DNA from: Muribaculaceae bacterium
GTDB taxonomy: Bacteria > Bacteroidota > Bacteroidia > Bacteroidales > Muribaculaceae
Length of the DNA stretch: 64,000 nucleotides
Reading direction: 5' to 3'
Assembly: GCA_022509165.1 (NCBI GenBank)
Contig: JAFLTT010000010.1
Coordinates: forward strand, 1-64,000
Positions 1 through 7,724 of the stretch are shown piece by piece. The notes below the pieces were generated by a model. The model was given only the letters and a program-made list of their open reading frames with translations, was not told the origin of the DNA and did not search any database. Position 1 is the stretch's first letter; each line of letters begins with the position of its first letter. The translations under genes were made by a program, and so were the position numbers.

Positions 1-440
1 GGCTCTCCCCACCAGTTGGGGTATCCCAAGAATATCACATCATATTCTTCGATATCTATGTCTCCTTGTATTGCAGGACGGGCGTTTGCCTTCAATTCAT
101 CCTTGGCAATCTTGATGCATTCATCATAACTGTCTTTCGGATATGGTTTGAGTGGAGCAATCTCCCAGATATCTGCTCCGGTTGCATCAGAAATCATCTG
201 TGCTATGATATGTGTGTTGCCTTCCTCGATATAACCCACATTATAATTTTCGCCGGTGTGGCTGAAATAAACAACTAACTTCTTTCCTTCTGTATTCATA
301 TCATTTGTATCATTTATCCCGTTTTCACTTATGTTTTCTGTCGAATTATCTTCAGCTTGGTTCCTATTGTTCGCAGAGCAGGAGCAAATGCTGACCAAAG
401 AAAACAAGCTCATAAAAACTGTTGAATATAATTTTTTCAT
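1..440 (-). CDS. flavodoxin-family lipoprotein, 3' part missing (window edge)
   Basis: The reading frame is open from the ATG at 438-440 to the window edge, giving the first 146 residues. The N-terminus is a lipoprotein signal peptide ending in a Cys-rich lipobox (SICSC), followed by an Asn/Asp/Glu-rich linker of about 30 residues and then the start of a flavodoxin fold (KKLVVYFSHTGENYNVGY, later EEYDVIFLGYPNWWGE). These two segments match the FMN-phosphate loop and the second core strand of flavodoxin_4-type proteins, which are common as lipoproteins in gut Bacteroidales. The Ser/Thr phosphate-loop residues are visible. It probably binds FMN in the periplasm and may act in electron transfer or quinone reduction, but its partner is unknown. 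The aldo/keto reductase upstream is in the same orientation with a 68-base gap, so the two may be co-transcribed. Family assignment is firm and the biological role is open. Confidence 0.8.
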   Translation of the reverse strand, partial: MKKLYSTVFMSLFSLVSICSCSANNRNQAEDNSTENISENGINDTNDMNTEGKKLVVYFSHTGENYNVGYIEEGNTHIIAQMISDATGADIWEIAPLKPYPKDSYDECIKIAKDELKANARPAIQGDIDIEEYDVIFLGYPNWWGE

Positions 441-508
441 TTTAATAAAGCAGTAAACGGATATGGAACATGAAGTTCCATATCCGTATGAGGAATGTAT
501 GTTATAAA

Positions 509-1516
509 TTAGAATTGGAGGTAACCATCTACTTCAGCAATCGGATGAGGTTGGTAAGGAGCCTCAAGTTTGGCAATCTGTTCGGGAGTTAGAACGATGT
601 CGAGAGCTCTTACAGCTTCTTCAACGTGTTCTACTGCTGTGGTTCCTACGATGGGAGCAGTGATGTAAGGTTTGCTCAACATCCATGCCAATGCGGTCTC
701 AGCCATTGTATAACCCCATTCTGCAGCACATTTCTGCAGATTATCAATGATTGGAATATCAAGTTTTTCAGTCGCTTTCCAAACCATCGGTGAAACACCG
801 TCAATCTTGTTGCGGTCTGTCACTGTTCCCCATGGGTGAGTAAGTCTGCCACCTGCAAGAGGGCTCCAAGGAATGATACCAACACCTGTTGACTGGCAAT
901 AAGGAATCATCTCTCTTTCTTCCTCACGGTACATAAGGCTGTATTGATCCTGCATTGTGATGAACTGTGCCCATCCATGTTCCTTGGCAATTGTCTGTAA
1001 TTTCTGGAACTGCCATGCGAACATTGTAGATGCTCCGATATAACGTGCTTTGCCGCTTTTCACTACATCATTGAGGGCTTCCATTATTTCTTCCCATGGC
1101 GTTCCCGGATCGAGACGGTGAATCTGATAGAGGTCTACATAGTCAAGTTGAAGACGTTTGAGGCTCTTGTCAATTTCACTAAGGATTTCTTTGCGTGAGA
1201 GACCGCCACCGTTCGGATGACCCGGACGCATTTCCATATCAACCTTAGTTGCAACAACTATATCATCACGGTTAAGGCCAAATTCCTTGATGAGTTTACC
1301 GGTAACTTCTTCAGAAGTTCCCATCTGATATACATTGGCTGTATCGAAATAATTGATACCAAGGTCGATTGCTTTCTTGAAGATTGGCTTTGCTTCTTCA
1401 AAATCCTTTGCCCAAGGGAAAAGACCATTTTCCGGACCCGGTTGTCCGAAACTCATCATACCGAGACAGATGCGTGATACATCTACGCCTGAATTTCCAA
1501 GTTTTACGTATTTCAT
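509..1516 (-). CDS. aldo/keto reductase
   Basis: NADPH-dependent oxidoreductase with an (alpha/beta)8 barrel, 335 residues, the normal length. The family catalytic tetrad is complete: Asp58 and Tyr63 (YFDTANVYQMG), Lys91 (VATKVDM) and His133 (YQIHRLD). The C-terminal cofactor region (ITAPIVGTTAVEHVEEAV) is also present. Sequence style is that of the YghZ/Tas/AKR11-13 bacterial group, which reduces aldehydes and ketones; the true substrate cannot be read from the sequence. The start ATG at 1514-1516 begins with the usual MKYVKLGNSGVDVSRI. It lies between a flavodoxin-like lipoprotein and the remnant of an SDR oxidoreductase, so the locus probably once held a larger redox cluster. The 5' side carries a long inverted repeat at 1569-1666. 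Confidence 0.93.
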   Translation of the reverse strand: MKYVKLGNSGVDVSRICLGMMSFGQPGPENGLFPWAKDFEEAKPIFKKAIDLGINYFDTANVYQMGTSEEVTGKLIKEFGLNRDDIVVATKVDMEMRPGHPNGGGLSRKEILSEIDKSLKRLQLDYVDLYQIHRLDPGTPWEEIMEALNDVVKSGKARYIGASTMFAWQFQKLQTIAKEHGWAQFITMQDQYSLMYREEEREMIPYCQSTGVGIIPWSPLAGGRLTHPWGTVTDRNKIDGVSPMVWKATEKLDIPIIDNLQKCAAEWGYTMAETALAWMLSKPYITAPIVGTTAVEHVEEAVRALDIVLTPEQIAKLEAPYQPHPIAEVDGYLQF

Positions 1517-1568
1517 ATCCTTAAATTTTAAGATTTATTATTTGTTGTCAATTGAGTTAAACGAAATC

Positions 1569-1666
1569 GCAGTGAAAGTTTAGAGAACGTCATACGGCTT
1601 TTGCAAAGCGAAGCGACGTAAAAAGCCAGTATGGTGCTTGATGCCTTATGGCAAAACTTTCACTGC
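1569..1666. repeat. nested inverted-repeat element upstream of the aldo/keto reductase
   Basis: Two nested dyads were read directly. The outer arms are a perfect 13-bp pair, GCAGTGAAAGTTT at 1569-1581 and its complement at 1654-1666. The inner arms are CATACGGCTTTT at 1591-1602 and AAAAGCC-A-GTATG at 1621-1633, pairing over 12 bp with one bulged A. A short third hairpin (GCC-TTAT-GGC) lies at 1643-1652. The whole could fold as a branched structure of about 98 nt in the spacer between the reductase and the SDR remnant. It could be a small palindromic mobile repeat, or a structured 5' leader of the reductase mRNA. No protein is encoded. Confidence 0.6.
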
Positions 1667-1744
1667 AAAATTAATAAGCCTCAAAATAAAAACAGTTTCA
1701 AAAAATACGGTAAGTTTGACACATTTTTCCGAAAAATGCAAAAT

Positions 1745-2002
1745 TTACTCAGTTTTCCCTTCAAAAACTTTTGAATAGAACCAGTCTTTGAAATTTTCGT
1801 ATCCCATTTCAATATACTGGTCATATAGTTTCTGACAAACAGAATCCGTGCAATATCTGACTTGATCTTTTCCATCATTTACAGCTGTCCAAACAACTTC
1901 GGCAGCTTCCTCCGGACCAGGGAACTCTTCATTGCCTGCAAGAAGATATTTTCTTTGGTTTTCTGCAGGAGTCTCTAAAACTTTGCCATGCCTCTGATTC
2001 AA
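1745..2002 (-). pseudogene. C-terminal remnant of an SDR-family oxidoreductase
   Basis: The 85-codon frame reads like the last third of a short-chain dehydrogenase: FPGPEEAAEVVWTAVNDGKDQVRY, then a helix and a C-terminal FYSKVFEGKTE. In intact family members this segment (the residues after the substrate loop, with the typical A-x-x-V-x-x-A helix and RY) follows about 170 residues of Rossmann fold carrying TGxxxGIG and YxxxK. None of that N-terminal part is present upstream, where the sequence is AT-rich and non-coding. I therefore read it as a decayed gene rather than a small protein. Its neighbour, an aldo/keto reductase, is a frequent partner of such SDRs. An independently translated small protein is possible but less likely. 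Confidence 0.45.
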
Positions 2003-2056
2003 GGATAATTATTAATTTTACATTATATTTTGAAATAGCAATTTAGGTCTTCAAAC

Positions 2057-2085
2057 TTTTAAGAACACAAATTGTGACCTTAAAA
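2057..2085. promoter_or_regulatory. imperfect palindrome, candidate operator upstream of the ORF6N gene
   Basis: Arms at 2057-2070 (TTTTAAGAACACAA) and 2072-2085 pair at 12 of 14 positions around a central A at 2071. The right half (CAAATTGTGACCTTAAA, 2068-2084) matches 15 of 17 bases of the right half of the perfect palindrome inside the downstream gene at 2346-2372. It lies 33 bases before the ATG, where a repressor would overlap the promoter or the early transcript. Operator function is an inference from symmetry, position and the recurrence of the same half-site. Confidence 0.5.
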
Positions 2086-2118
2086 CTCAAGCAATAACTC
2101 TCCCTCATATAAAGAGAA

Positions 2119-2628
2119 ATGGAAGAACAAAAAGAAACCATAAAAACAACTGGGAATAATATACTTATTTCCACACACATTGAGAATCTAATACATATTA
2201 TTAGAGGTCAGCAAGTTATGATTGATTCTGATTTGGCAAAGCTTTATGGAGTTGAAACTAAGCGTTTAAAAGAACAAGTAAAACGAAATATAAATCGTTT
2301 CCCTTCGGATTTCTTTTTTGAATTAACAAAAGAAGAATTTCAGGGTTTGAGGTCGCAAATTGCGACCTCAAATGAAGTGCCTGTAAGAGGCGGCCGAAGA
2401 TATCTTCCTTACGCCTTTACCGAAAACGGAGTAGCGATGCTTAGTAGCGTTCTAAAATCTGAAACAGCAATAGAGGTAAATATCCGAATTATGCGAGCCT
2501 TCACAGCAATGCGAAGCTTTGTTCTTAATAATCCTCATATCTTTAACAGACTTGAAGCGGTGGAACATCATCAATTGCTTTTGCAAAACGGTCTTGCAGA
2601 AACTAAAATAAATAACACCCAACTTTAG
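2119..2628 (+). CDS. ORF6N-domain DNA-binding protein, C-terminally short
   Basis: 169 residues. Residues about 17-115 form an ORF6N domain, recognised from HIIRGQQVMIDSDLAKLYGVETKRLKEQVKRN, NRFPSDFFFELTKEEF and RYLPYAFTENGVAMLSSVL. ORF6N domains are related to KilA-N and occur in phage antirepressor-like and regulatory proteins, widely scattered in Bacteroidales. After the domain only a short helix (RLEAVEHHQLLLQNG) remains, then NTQL; related proteins often run another 30-100 residues, so the tail may be lost. It lies beside tRNA-Ser and a decayed SDR gene, consistent with residue of an integrated element, though no integrase or att duplication is visible. A palindrome inside the gene and a related one upstream suggest autoregulation. 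The DNA-binding call is family-based. Confidence 0.85.
   Translation: MEEQKETIKTTGNNILISTHIENLIHIIRGQQVMIDSDLAKLYGVETKRLKEQVKRNINRFPSDFFFELTKEEFQGLRSQIATSNEVPVRGGRRYLPYAFTENGVAMLSSVLKSETAIEVNIRIMRAFTAMRSFVLNNPHIFNRLEAVEHHQLLLQNGLAETKINNTQL
2346..2372. promoter_or_regulatory. perfect 27-bp palindrome inside the ORF6N gene
   Basis: Arms of 13 bp (TTTGAGGTCGCAA, 2346-2358) are exactly complementary to TTGCGACCTCAAA (2360-2372) around a single central A. It sits inside the reading frame and encodes part of the segment FQGLRSQIATSN. Perfect 13-bp symmetry is not needed for coding this peptide. Its half-site recurs in the upstream palindrome at 2057-2085, which suggests a protein-binding site rather than chance. 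Confidence 0.5.
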
Positions 2629-2657
2629 CCCGTTTAAGGGGTGTAAAGTGAGGTGTT
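2614..2657. terminator. inverted repeat at the 3' end of the ORF6N gene, possible terminator
   Basis: AACACC-CA-ACTTTA at 2614-2627 and TAAAGT-GA-GGTGTT at 2644-2657 pair at 12 of 14 positions across a 16-base loop, overlapping the stop codon. Only a short A/T-rich stretch follows, without a clear T run, so this is a weak terminator candidate or a leftover repeat end. Confidence 0.3.
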
Positions 2658-2665
2658 AAAATAAT

Positions 2666-2775
<110 letters not shown>

Positions 2776-2910
2776 AGTGCTCGCGGTTTGTTTGATTTCA
2801 AACTTTGGCCGTTTGCAGTGCAAAGTTAGGAATTTTTTACTTTTCTGCAAACCTTAGGGCTATTTTATTTTTTGCAAATTCATTTTTTTGATGTTCCAAG
2901 AAAAGACAGA

Positions 2911-3435
2911 TTAGAAAATCTTCTTGAATTCATCTTTAGTTTTGTCATATGCCTTTTCAACCCCGTCTTTGGTAGCGTTAAAGGCTTTCTCTGTGCCGTT
3001 GGCAGCCTTATTATATATATTTACAGTGCCATTTGCTACTGTATCAGCCACGTTTGTCACCCCTGTTTTAGTAGCATCAAAAGCATTTGTGGTGCCGGTA
3101 GCCACAGTATTGTATGCATTGGTGGTTCCCTCGGCAACTTTATTGTAGGCATTGGTAGTACCTTCTGCAACTGTGTTATATGCGTTTACAGTACCATTGG
3201 CAGTCTTATCGTAGGCACCTTCAACTCCGTTGGCTACTTTATTATAGGTGCTGACGGTCCCATCTGCCGCTTGATTGTATGTATTAACTGTACCTTCCTT
3301 TACCTTGTCGTAAGTTTGTACTATCAGAGGCTTGCAGGTATCATTGGGACATGTGCCGGGTTCTCCTGCAAAAACAGAAACGTTACCTAAAAATAAACTG
3401 GCAATTAATGTTGCGGATAAAAGAATCTTTTTCAT
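2911..3435 (-). CDS. secreted protein built of twelve 11-residue repeats
   Basis: 174 residues. A Sec signal peptide (about residues 1-23, ending VFAG) is followed by a short segment with two Cys (GTCPNDTCKP). Residues 41-172 then divide without gaps into twelve 11-residue units of consensus AYNKVAxGTxN, for example AYNTVAEGTTN and AYNKVAEGTTN, and the protein ends IF. Eleven-residue amphipathic repeats are known from LEA group 3 proteins, apolipoproteins and alpha-synuclein (KTKEGV), where they form an 11/3 helix on lipid surfaces; the KTKDGVEK-like units here resemble that pattern. A periplasmic or surface membrane-binding or stress-protective role is inference. It is a single gene, divergent from the rRNA methyltransferase and downstream of nothing in the same direction. 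I do not recognise a named family. Confidence 0.85.
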   Translation of the reverse strand: MKKILLSATLIASLFLGNVSVFAGEPGTCPNDTCKPLIVQTYDKVKEGTVNTYNQAADGTVSTYNKVANGVEGAYDKTANGTVNAYNTVAEGTTNAYNKVAEGTTNAYNTVATGTTNAFDATKTGVTNVADTVANGTVNIYNKAANGTEKAFNATKDGVEKAYDKTKDEFKKIF

Positions 3436-3519
3436 AGCTGTAAATATTTAATGTTTAAGTTTTTAGTTATAACATTTGTAAATGAAATGAGTTGAGTAAA
3501 AGTCCATAATCTTTACAGT

Positions 3520-3551
3520 ATTGTGGATAAAAAAGGAAATGGGTATTTTTG
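3520..3551 (+). promoter_or_regulatory. Bacteroidetes-type promoter for the RsmF-like gene
   Basis: A -7 element TATTTTTG (3544-3551, matching TAnnTTTG) lies 20 bases after ATTG (3520-3523, three of four bases of the -33 TTTG). The ATG follows about 48 bases downstream of the -7 box. The match is by eye to the Bacteroides sigma-ABfr consensus. Confidence 0.5.
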
Positions 3552-3598
3552 TTGTGCCTCTTCCCTAAGAACAAAAAGGCAGAAGAAGAGAGAACTTT

Positions 3599-4747
3599 AT
3601 GATACCACTCAAAGAGGAATTCAAAAAAATGGTGGAATCCCTTCTTCCGGATGAATCACAAGATTTATTGGAAGCTTTAGATCAACCACCGATTACATCT
3701 GTACGTCTTAATAAAAGAAAACCTGTGGATGTATTCCCGGATAGCACTCCTGTGCCTTGGTGTGTCTCCGGACTTTACCTTGCCGAGCGGCCGGAATTTA
3801 TTTTTGATCCTCTTCTTCACGCCGGAGCCTACTATGTGCAGGATGCATCTTCCATGATTTATGAAACTGTCACAACCATCCTACAGGCTAAATTGACAGA
3901 AGAAAATTCCGGCATTACTAATCCATTAAAGGTACTGGATCTTTGTGCTGCACCAGGTGGAAAAACCACAGCCATGATCAATGCTTTATCTGACGACTCA
4001 GAGATCACTGCTAACGAATATACCCGGAAACGAGTGAGTGCCTTGCAAGAAAATTTAGACCGGTGGGGATTTCCAAATGTGACTGTCACCAATAAAGATT
4101 CTTCATTCTTTACCTCTCAAGGAGAGACCTATGATATAGTAGCCGTGGATGCACCTTGTTCCGGCGAAGGAATGATGCGCAAGGAAGAGATTGCCAGGTC
4201 GCAATGGAGCCCGGAACTTGTATCGCAGTGTGCAACTTTGCAAAAAAATATCCTTGAGAACGCTATTAAAACCTTAAAACCCGGTGGTTTTCTTATATAT
4301 TCCACCTGCACCTTCAATAGAAGCGAAAATGAAGAGAACGCTGAATTTTTAGCAAATGAATGTGGACTTGAGCCCGTGGACCTTAAATTGCCCGAATCCT
4401 GGCATATTCCAAAAGGGATTGATACTGATTTACCGGTGTATCGCTTCATGCCACATAAAACTAAAGGTGAAGGTCTTTTTCTTGCAGTGTTCCGAAAAAA
4501 GGGTGAATGGTCACCTTCCTATCTTAAGATAGCAAGAGGTCTGAAAGAAGATATTCCTCCTTTAGTGGAAGTGGATAAAGATACCGCATTAGCTTATTTA
4601 CGCAGAGAAAGCATCGTTCTCTCCCCCGAATCACCTCGTGGCCTTGTCACCATCTCCTACAAAGGACTGCCACTCGGACCAGCTAAAAACATCGGCTCAA
4701 GGGCCAACAATCTTTATCCAAAGCATCGACGGATTCTGAAAAGATAG
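3599..4747 (+). CDS. RsmF/NOL1-NOP2-Sun family rRNA cytosine-C5 methyltransferase
   Basis: 382 residues. S-adenosylmethionine motif I is LDLCAAPGGKTT (about 114-124). The two catalytic cysteines of RNA m5C methyltransferases are present: Cys187 in DAPCSGEGMM and Cys237 in STCTFNRSENE. The N-terminal 80 residues (SVRLNKRKP, HAGAYYVQDASS) match the RsmF/YebU type, and the last 60 residues (ESPRGLVTISYKGLPLGPAKN) match its PUA-like RNA-binding tail. E. coli RsmF is about 480 residues, so the linker domain between methyltransferase and tail is largely missing here. It probably methylates a cytosine in 16S rRNA; the exact base cannot be told. Start chosen at the first ATG, which preserves the N-terminal helix. 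It has its own promoter upstream. Confidence 0.9.
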   Translation: MIPLKEEFKKMVESLLPDESQDLLEALDQPPITSVRLNKRKPVDVFPDSTPVPWCVSGLYLAERPEFIFDPLLHAGAYYVQDASSMIYETVTTILQAKLTEENSGITNPLKVLDLCAAPGGKTTAMINALSDDSEITANEYTRKRVSALQENLDRWGFPNVTVTNKDSSFFTSQGETYDIVAVDAPCSGEGMMRKEEIARSQWSPELVSQCATLQKNILENAIKTLKPGGFLIYSTCTFNRSENEENAEFLANECGLEPVDLKLPESWHIPKGIDTDLPVYRFMPHKTKGEGLFLAVFRKKGEWSPSYLKIARGLKEDIPPLVEVDKDTALAYLRRESIVLSPESPRGLVTISYKGLPLGPAKNIGSRANNLYPKHRRILKR

Positions 4748-4820
4748 CCACCCGGTAATTTCCTCAGGGTTTCTCAATTTGCAAATTTTGAATTAAATTT
4801 GTATTGCTAAATTTCATCCA

Positions 4821-5051
4821 ATGGATTTTAAGACAAATGCTAAAGAAAGTGGCGACGTTGATGCCATCGCAAAAAAATTGCAGGAAAAATTCCCTGACAA
4901 CAAATTGGATATAGAACTTGAAAACACCTACAAAGTGCTACATGTACATGGATTGCCCGAAGACAATCTTCATGCGGCTCAGGTAGAGAGTGCCATCAAG
5001 GAGGCAGGATTTGAAGGTTCATGGCTCACCAGAGGTCTTGAAAACAAATAA
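4821..5051 (+). CDS. small ferredoxin-fold (HMA-like) protein without a metal motif
   Basis: 76 residues. The pattern of strands and helices (DVDAIAKKLQEKFPDNKLDIELENTYKVLHVHG...AAQVESAIKEAGFEGSWL) resembles a heavy-metal-associated beta-alpha-beta-beta-alpha-beta domain, with the characteristic final AIKEAGF. The CxxC metal-binding motif of copper chaperones is absent; there are no cysteines at all. It lies 74 bases after the methyltransferase and 27 before the ABC ATPase, and could be transcribed with either. Function unknown; the fold call is inference from pattern. Confidence 0.6.
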   Translation: MDFKTNAKESGDVDAIAKKLQEKFPDNKLDIELENTYKVLHVHGLPEDNLHAAQVESAIKEAGFEGSWLTRGLENK

Positions 5052-5078
5052 GGTTAATTCCCTATATCCCGATTCGTT

Positions 5079-5741
5079 TTGCTTGAACTGCATAACATCT
5101 CGAAAAGTTACGGACCCATCAGGGTATTGAATGATATATCACTCACTTTTCAACGTGGAGAGATAACTTCTATCGTGGGTCCCTCAGGGGCCGGGAAAAC
5201 CACATTGTTGCAGATAGCGGGCACTCTGGATCGTCCTGATGAAGGTGAAGTCATTTTTCAAAATCAAGACCTCTTGAAATTAAATGACAGAAAACTTTCA
5301 AAATTCCGAAATCAGAATTTAGGTTTCATTTTTCAGTTCCACCAATTGCTTCCTGAATTTTCAGCATTAGAGAATGTAGCCTTACCTGCTCTTATCGCAG
5401 GCAAAAAAAAGAAACAAGCATTCAGCGATGCCCAAAGATGGCTTACGGAACTTGGGCTTGGCCATAGATTGAGCCATAGACCTTCAGAACTCTCCGGAGG
5501 AGAAAAACAAAGAACTGCGATTGCCAGAGCGTTGATCAACACACCCTCTTTAGTACTTGCAGATGAGCCTACAGGAAGCCTTGACTCAAAAAATCGAGAT
5601 GAAATAAAGAAGATAATTTCAGAACTACGAGAAAAATATCAACAAAGTTTTGTGATTGTGACTCACGACCCTGAGATAGCGGAGATAGCCGACCGTAAGA
5701 TCCTTATGGAAGACGGGGTGATAATCAAAGAAAAAAGTTGA
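5079..5741 (+). CDS. LolD-type ABC transporter ATP-binding protein
   Basis: 220 residues, a complete ATPase domain. Walker A is GPSGAGKTT (about 36-44), the Q loop follows in FIFQFHQLLPEFSALENV, the signature is LSGGEKQRTAIARAL and Walker B is LVLADEPTGSLD, with the switch His in VTHD. The FQFHQLLPEFSALENV segment is typical of LolD/MacB/FtsE-like exporters. LolD powers release of lipoproteins from the inner membrane with LolC/LolE; no permease is encoded nearby, so the partner must be elsewhere. The frame starts at TTG (5079); there is no good ATG near, and the family begins MLxLxNIxKSYG, which fits this start. Assignment to LolD rather than MacB is moderate. Confidence 0.85.
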   Translation: MLELHNISKSYGPIRVLNDISLTFQRGEITSIVGPSGAGKTTLLQIAGTLDRPDEGEVIFQNQDLLKLNDRKLSKFRNQNLGFIFQFHQLLPEFSALENVALPALIAGKKKKQAFSDAQRWLTELGLGHRLSHRPSELSGGEKQRTAIARALINTPSLVLADEPTGSLDSKNRDEIKKIISELREKYQQSFVIVTHDPEIAEIADRKILMEDGVIIKEKS

Positions 5742-5816
5742 TGAAAATCTTTAAAACTGAAAATTTAACCATTCATATAATACGACTGAATATTTAATTC
5801 TAAAATAAAGAAAACT

Positions 5817-6116
5817 ATGGCAAATGATAACACCAACAAGCCGCAATTACAGATACAATTGCGTCCGGAAGTGGCCGATGGCAAATACAGCAATCTCGCA
5901 ATGATCGGTCACAGCCCGAATGAATTTCTTATCGACTTTATTTACACTGCTCCCGGTATGCCTCAGGCTCCGGTAGTAAGCAGAGTCATTATGTCGCCTG
6001 AAAACATGAAGCAGCTGATGTTTGCAATCACCGACAATATCAAAAAATATGAAGCCCAGTTCGGTGAAATCAAACCACGTGGAGGTGGCAATATCTCAGG
6101 TTTCGGTAATAATTGA
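5817..6116 (+). CDS. DUF3467 family protein
   Basis: 99 residues. Recognised by the block [20 protein letters not shown], the hydrophobic strand NEFLIDFIY and the segment [30 protein letters not shown]3467 is a short conserved protein, very common in Bacteroidota, with no known function; the tail here is Gly-rich ([11 protein letters not shown]). It lies 2 bases before the cysS ATG (and overlaps its alternative TTG start), so the two are probably co-transcribed. No signal peptide, so cytoplasmic. Confidence 0.85.
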   Translation: MANDNTNKPQLQIQLRPEVADGKYSNLAMIGHSPNEFLIDFIYTAPGMPQAPVVSRVIMSPENMKQLMFAITDNIKKYEAQFGEIKPRGGGNISGFGNN

Positions 6117-6118
6117 AA

Positions 6119-7594
6119 ATGAATCATAATCTTACTCTTTACAATTCGCTTCAGCGCATCAAGCAACCTTTTGTTCCCATTCATGAGGGGCACGTAGGGA
6201 TGTATGTGTGCGGGCCAACAGTTTATGGCGACGCACATTTAGGTCATGCCAGAGCTGCCATTACATTCGACACCCTATTCCGATACCTCACTCACTTAGG
6301 ATATAAAGTGAGATACGTAAGAAATATTACTGATGTAGGGCACCTTGAGCATGATGCTGATGAAGGCGAAGACAAGATTCAAAAGAAAGCCCGGCTCGAA
6401 CAGCTCGAACCTATGGAAGTGGTGCAAATGTATCTCAACCGCTACCATAAGGATATGGAGAAACTGAATGTACTCCCCCCGAGTATCGAACCTCATGCTT
6501 CCGGACATATCATTGAGCAGATTGAATACATCAAGAAGATTCTGGAGGCCGGCTATGCCTATGAAAGTGAGGGTTCTGTATATTTCGATGTGCCGAAATA
6601 CAATCAAGACCATCCATACGGCAAACTTTCCGGAAGAAATATCGAAGATATGATTTCTACCACCCGTGAACTCGACGGACAGGATGAGAAACATAGCCCT
6701 TTAGATTTTGCCCTATGGAAGAAGGCATCTCCGGAACATATAATGCATTGGCCCTCCCCATGGAGTGAAGGCTTTCCGGGCTGGCATCTTGAGTGTTCCA
6801 CCATGGGGGAGAAATATTTAGGATCTACTTTCGATATCCATGGAGGTGGATTGGATCTTCTTTTCCCTCATCATGAATGTGAGATAGCACAAAGTGTGGC
6901 AGCACAGGGTCATGAAGCGGTGAAATATTGGGTTCATAATAATATGATTACTATTGGAGGCAAGAAAATGGGTAAAAGTTATAACAACTTCATTACCCTT
7001 GAACAATTCTTCTCCGGGGATCATCCTCTGTTGGAGAAAGCCGTACCTCCGATGGTAATAAGATTTTTTATTCTACAGGCTCATTATCGTTCCACTCTGG
7101 ATTTTTCCAGCGCAGCCCTCGAAGCATCGGAAAAAGCTTTGCAGAAACTTATCGATACTTACAAGAGGATCGATACTATAACCCCGGCTGAAAAGTCATC
7201 GGTTGAAATCCCCGATTTCATTAGTATGGCATATGAAGCGATGGATGATGATCTAAACACTCCCATTGTGATATCTCATCTTTTCGATGCATCAAAAATT
7301 ATAAACGGAGCATCTTCAGGTGAAATTAAACTAAGCAAAGAAGATCTTGCCAAACTGAAAGAACTGTTTGATGTCTTCCTTATTGGCCTCTTAGGTATGG
7401 ATTTCGGATCAGAAAGTGGAGGATCTGACTCTTCAAAAGCTTTTGAAGGTGCTGTAGATTTGCTAATGGAAATTAGAGCAGATGCCAAGGCTAAAAAAGA
7501 CTGGGCCACTTCCGACCTTATCAGAAACAAATTGGGAGAGTTAGGTTTCAATATCAAGGACACAAAAAATGGAGTGGAATGGAGTGTAAAATAG
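6119..7594 (+). CDS. cysS: cysteinyl-tRNA synthetase
   Basis: Class I aminoacyl-tRNA synthetase that charges tRNA-Cys with cysteine in the cytoplasm; about 491 residues, normal length. The HIGH-like motif is in [18 protein letters not shown] (residues about 25-42) with the zinc ligand Cys just before it; the other ligands are the Cys of WHLECS and the His/Glu of FPHHECE. The KMSKS motif is present as KMGKS. The C-terminal DALR-type helical domain follows ([17 protein letters not shown]). ATG at 6119 is preferred; an in-frame TTG at 6113 overlaps the upstream stop and would add two residues. A strong terminator follows. Confidence 0.97.
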   Translation: MNHNLTLYNSLQRIKQPFVPIHEGHVGMYVCGPTVYGDAHLGHARAAITFDTLFRYLTHLGYKVRYVRNITDVGHLEHDADEGEDKIQKKARLEQLEPMEVVQMYLNRYHKDMEKLNVLPPSIEPHASGHIIEQIEYIKKILEAGYAYESEGSVYFDVPKYNQDHPYGKLSGRNIEDMISTTRELDGQDEKHSPLDFALWKKASPEHIMHWPSPWSEGFPGWHLECSTMGEKYLGSTFDIHGGGLDLLFPHHECEIAQSVAAQGHEAVKYWVHNNMITIGGKKMGKSYNNFITLEQFFSGDHPLLEKAVPPMVIRFFILQAHYRSTLDFSSAALEASEKALQKLIDTYKRIDTITPAEKSSVEIPDFISMAYEAMDDDLNTPIVISHLFDASKIINGASSGEIKLSKEDLAKLKELFDVFLIGLLGMDFGSESGGSDSSKAFEGAVDLLMEIRADAKAKKDWATSDLIRNKLGELGFNIKDTKNGVEWSVK

Positions 7595-7634
7595 AATTTT
7601 AATTCTAAATACCTTCATACATCAAAATTTAATA

Positions 7635-7672
7635 AAACCTGCCGGAGGTAAACTTCCGACAGGTTTATTTTA
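7635..7672 (+). terminator. rho-independent terminator after cysS
   Basis: AAACCTGCCGGAGG (7635-7648) pairs with CTTCCGACAGGTTT (7653-7666) through 14 positions including two G-U pairs, with loop TAAA, followed by ATTTTATTTT. Confidence 0.8.
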
Positions 7673-7724
7673 TTTTAGCCCTAAAAAAATTAAATATACC
7701 GTCTGCTATGGTTAATGCTTTCTT

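Noticed and set aside
1681..1878. 65-codon minus-strand frame
   Set aside because: Overlaps the SDR remnant in another frame, with low-complexity Phe/Lys content and no family features.
2872..3390. 172-codon plus-strand frame
   Set aside because: Antisense shadow of the 11-residue repeat gene; Cys/Ile-rich composition is produced by the repeats.
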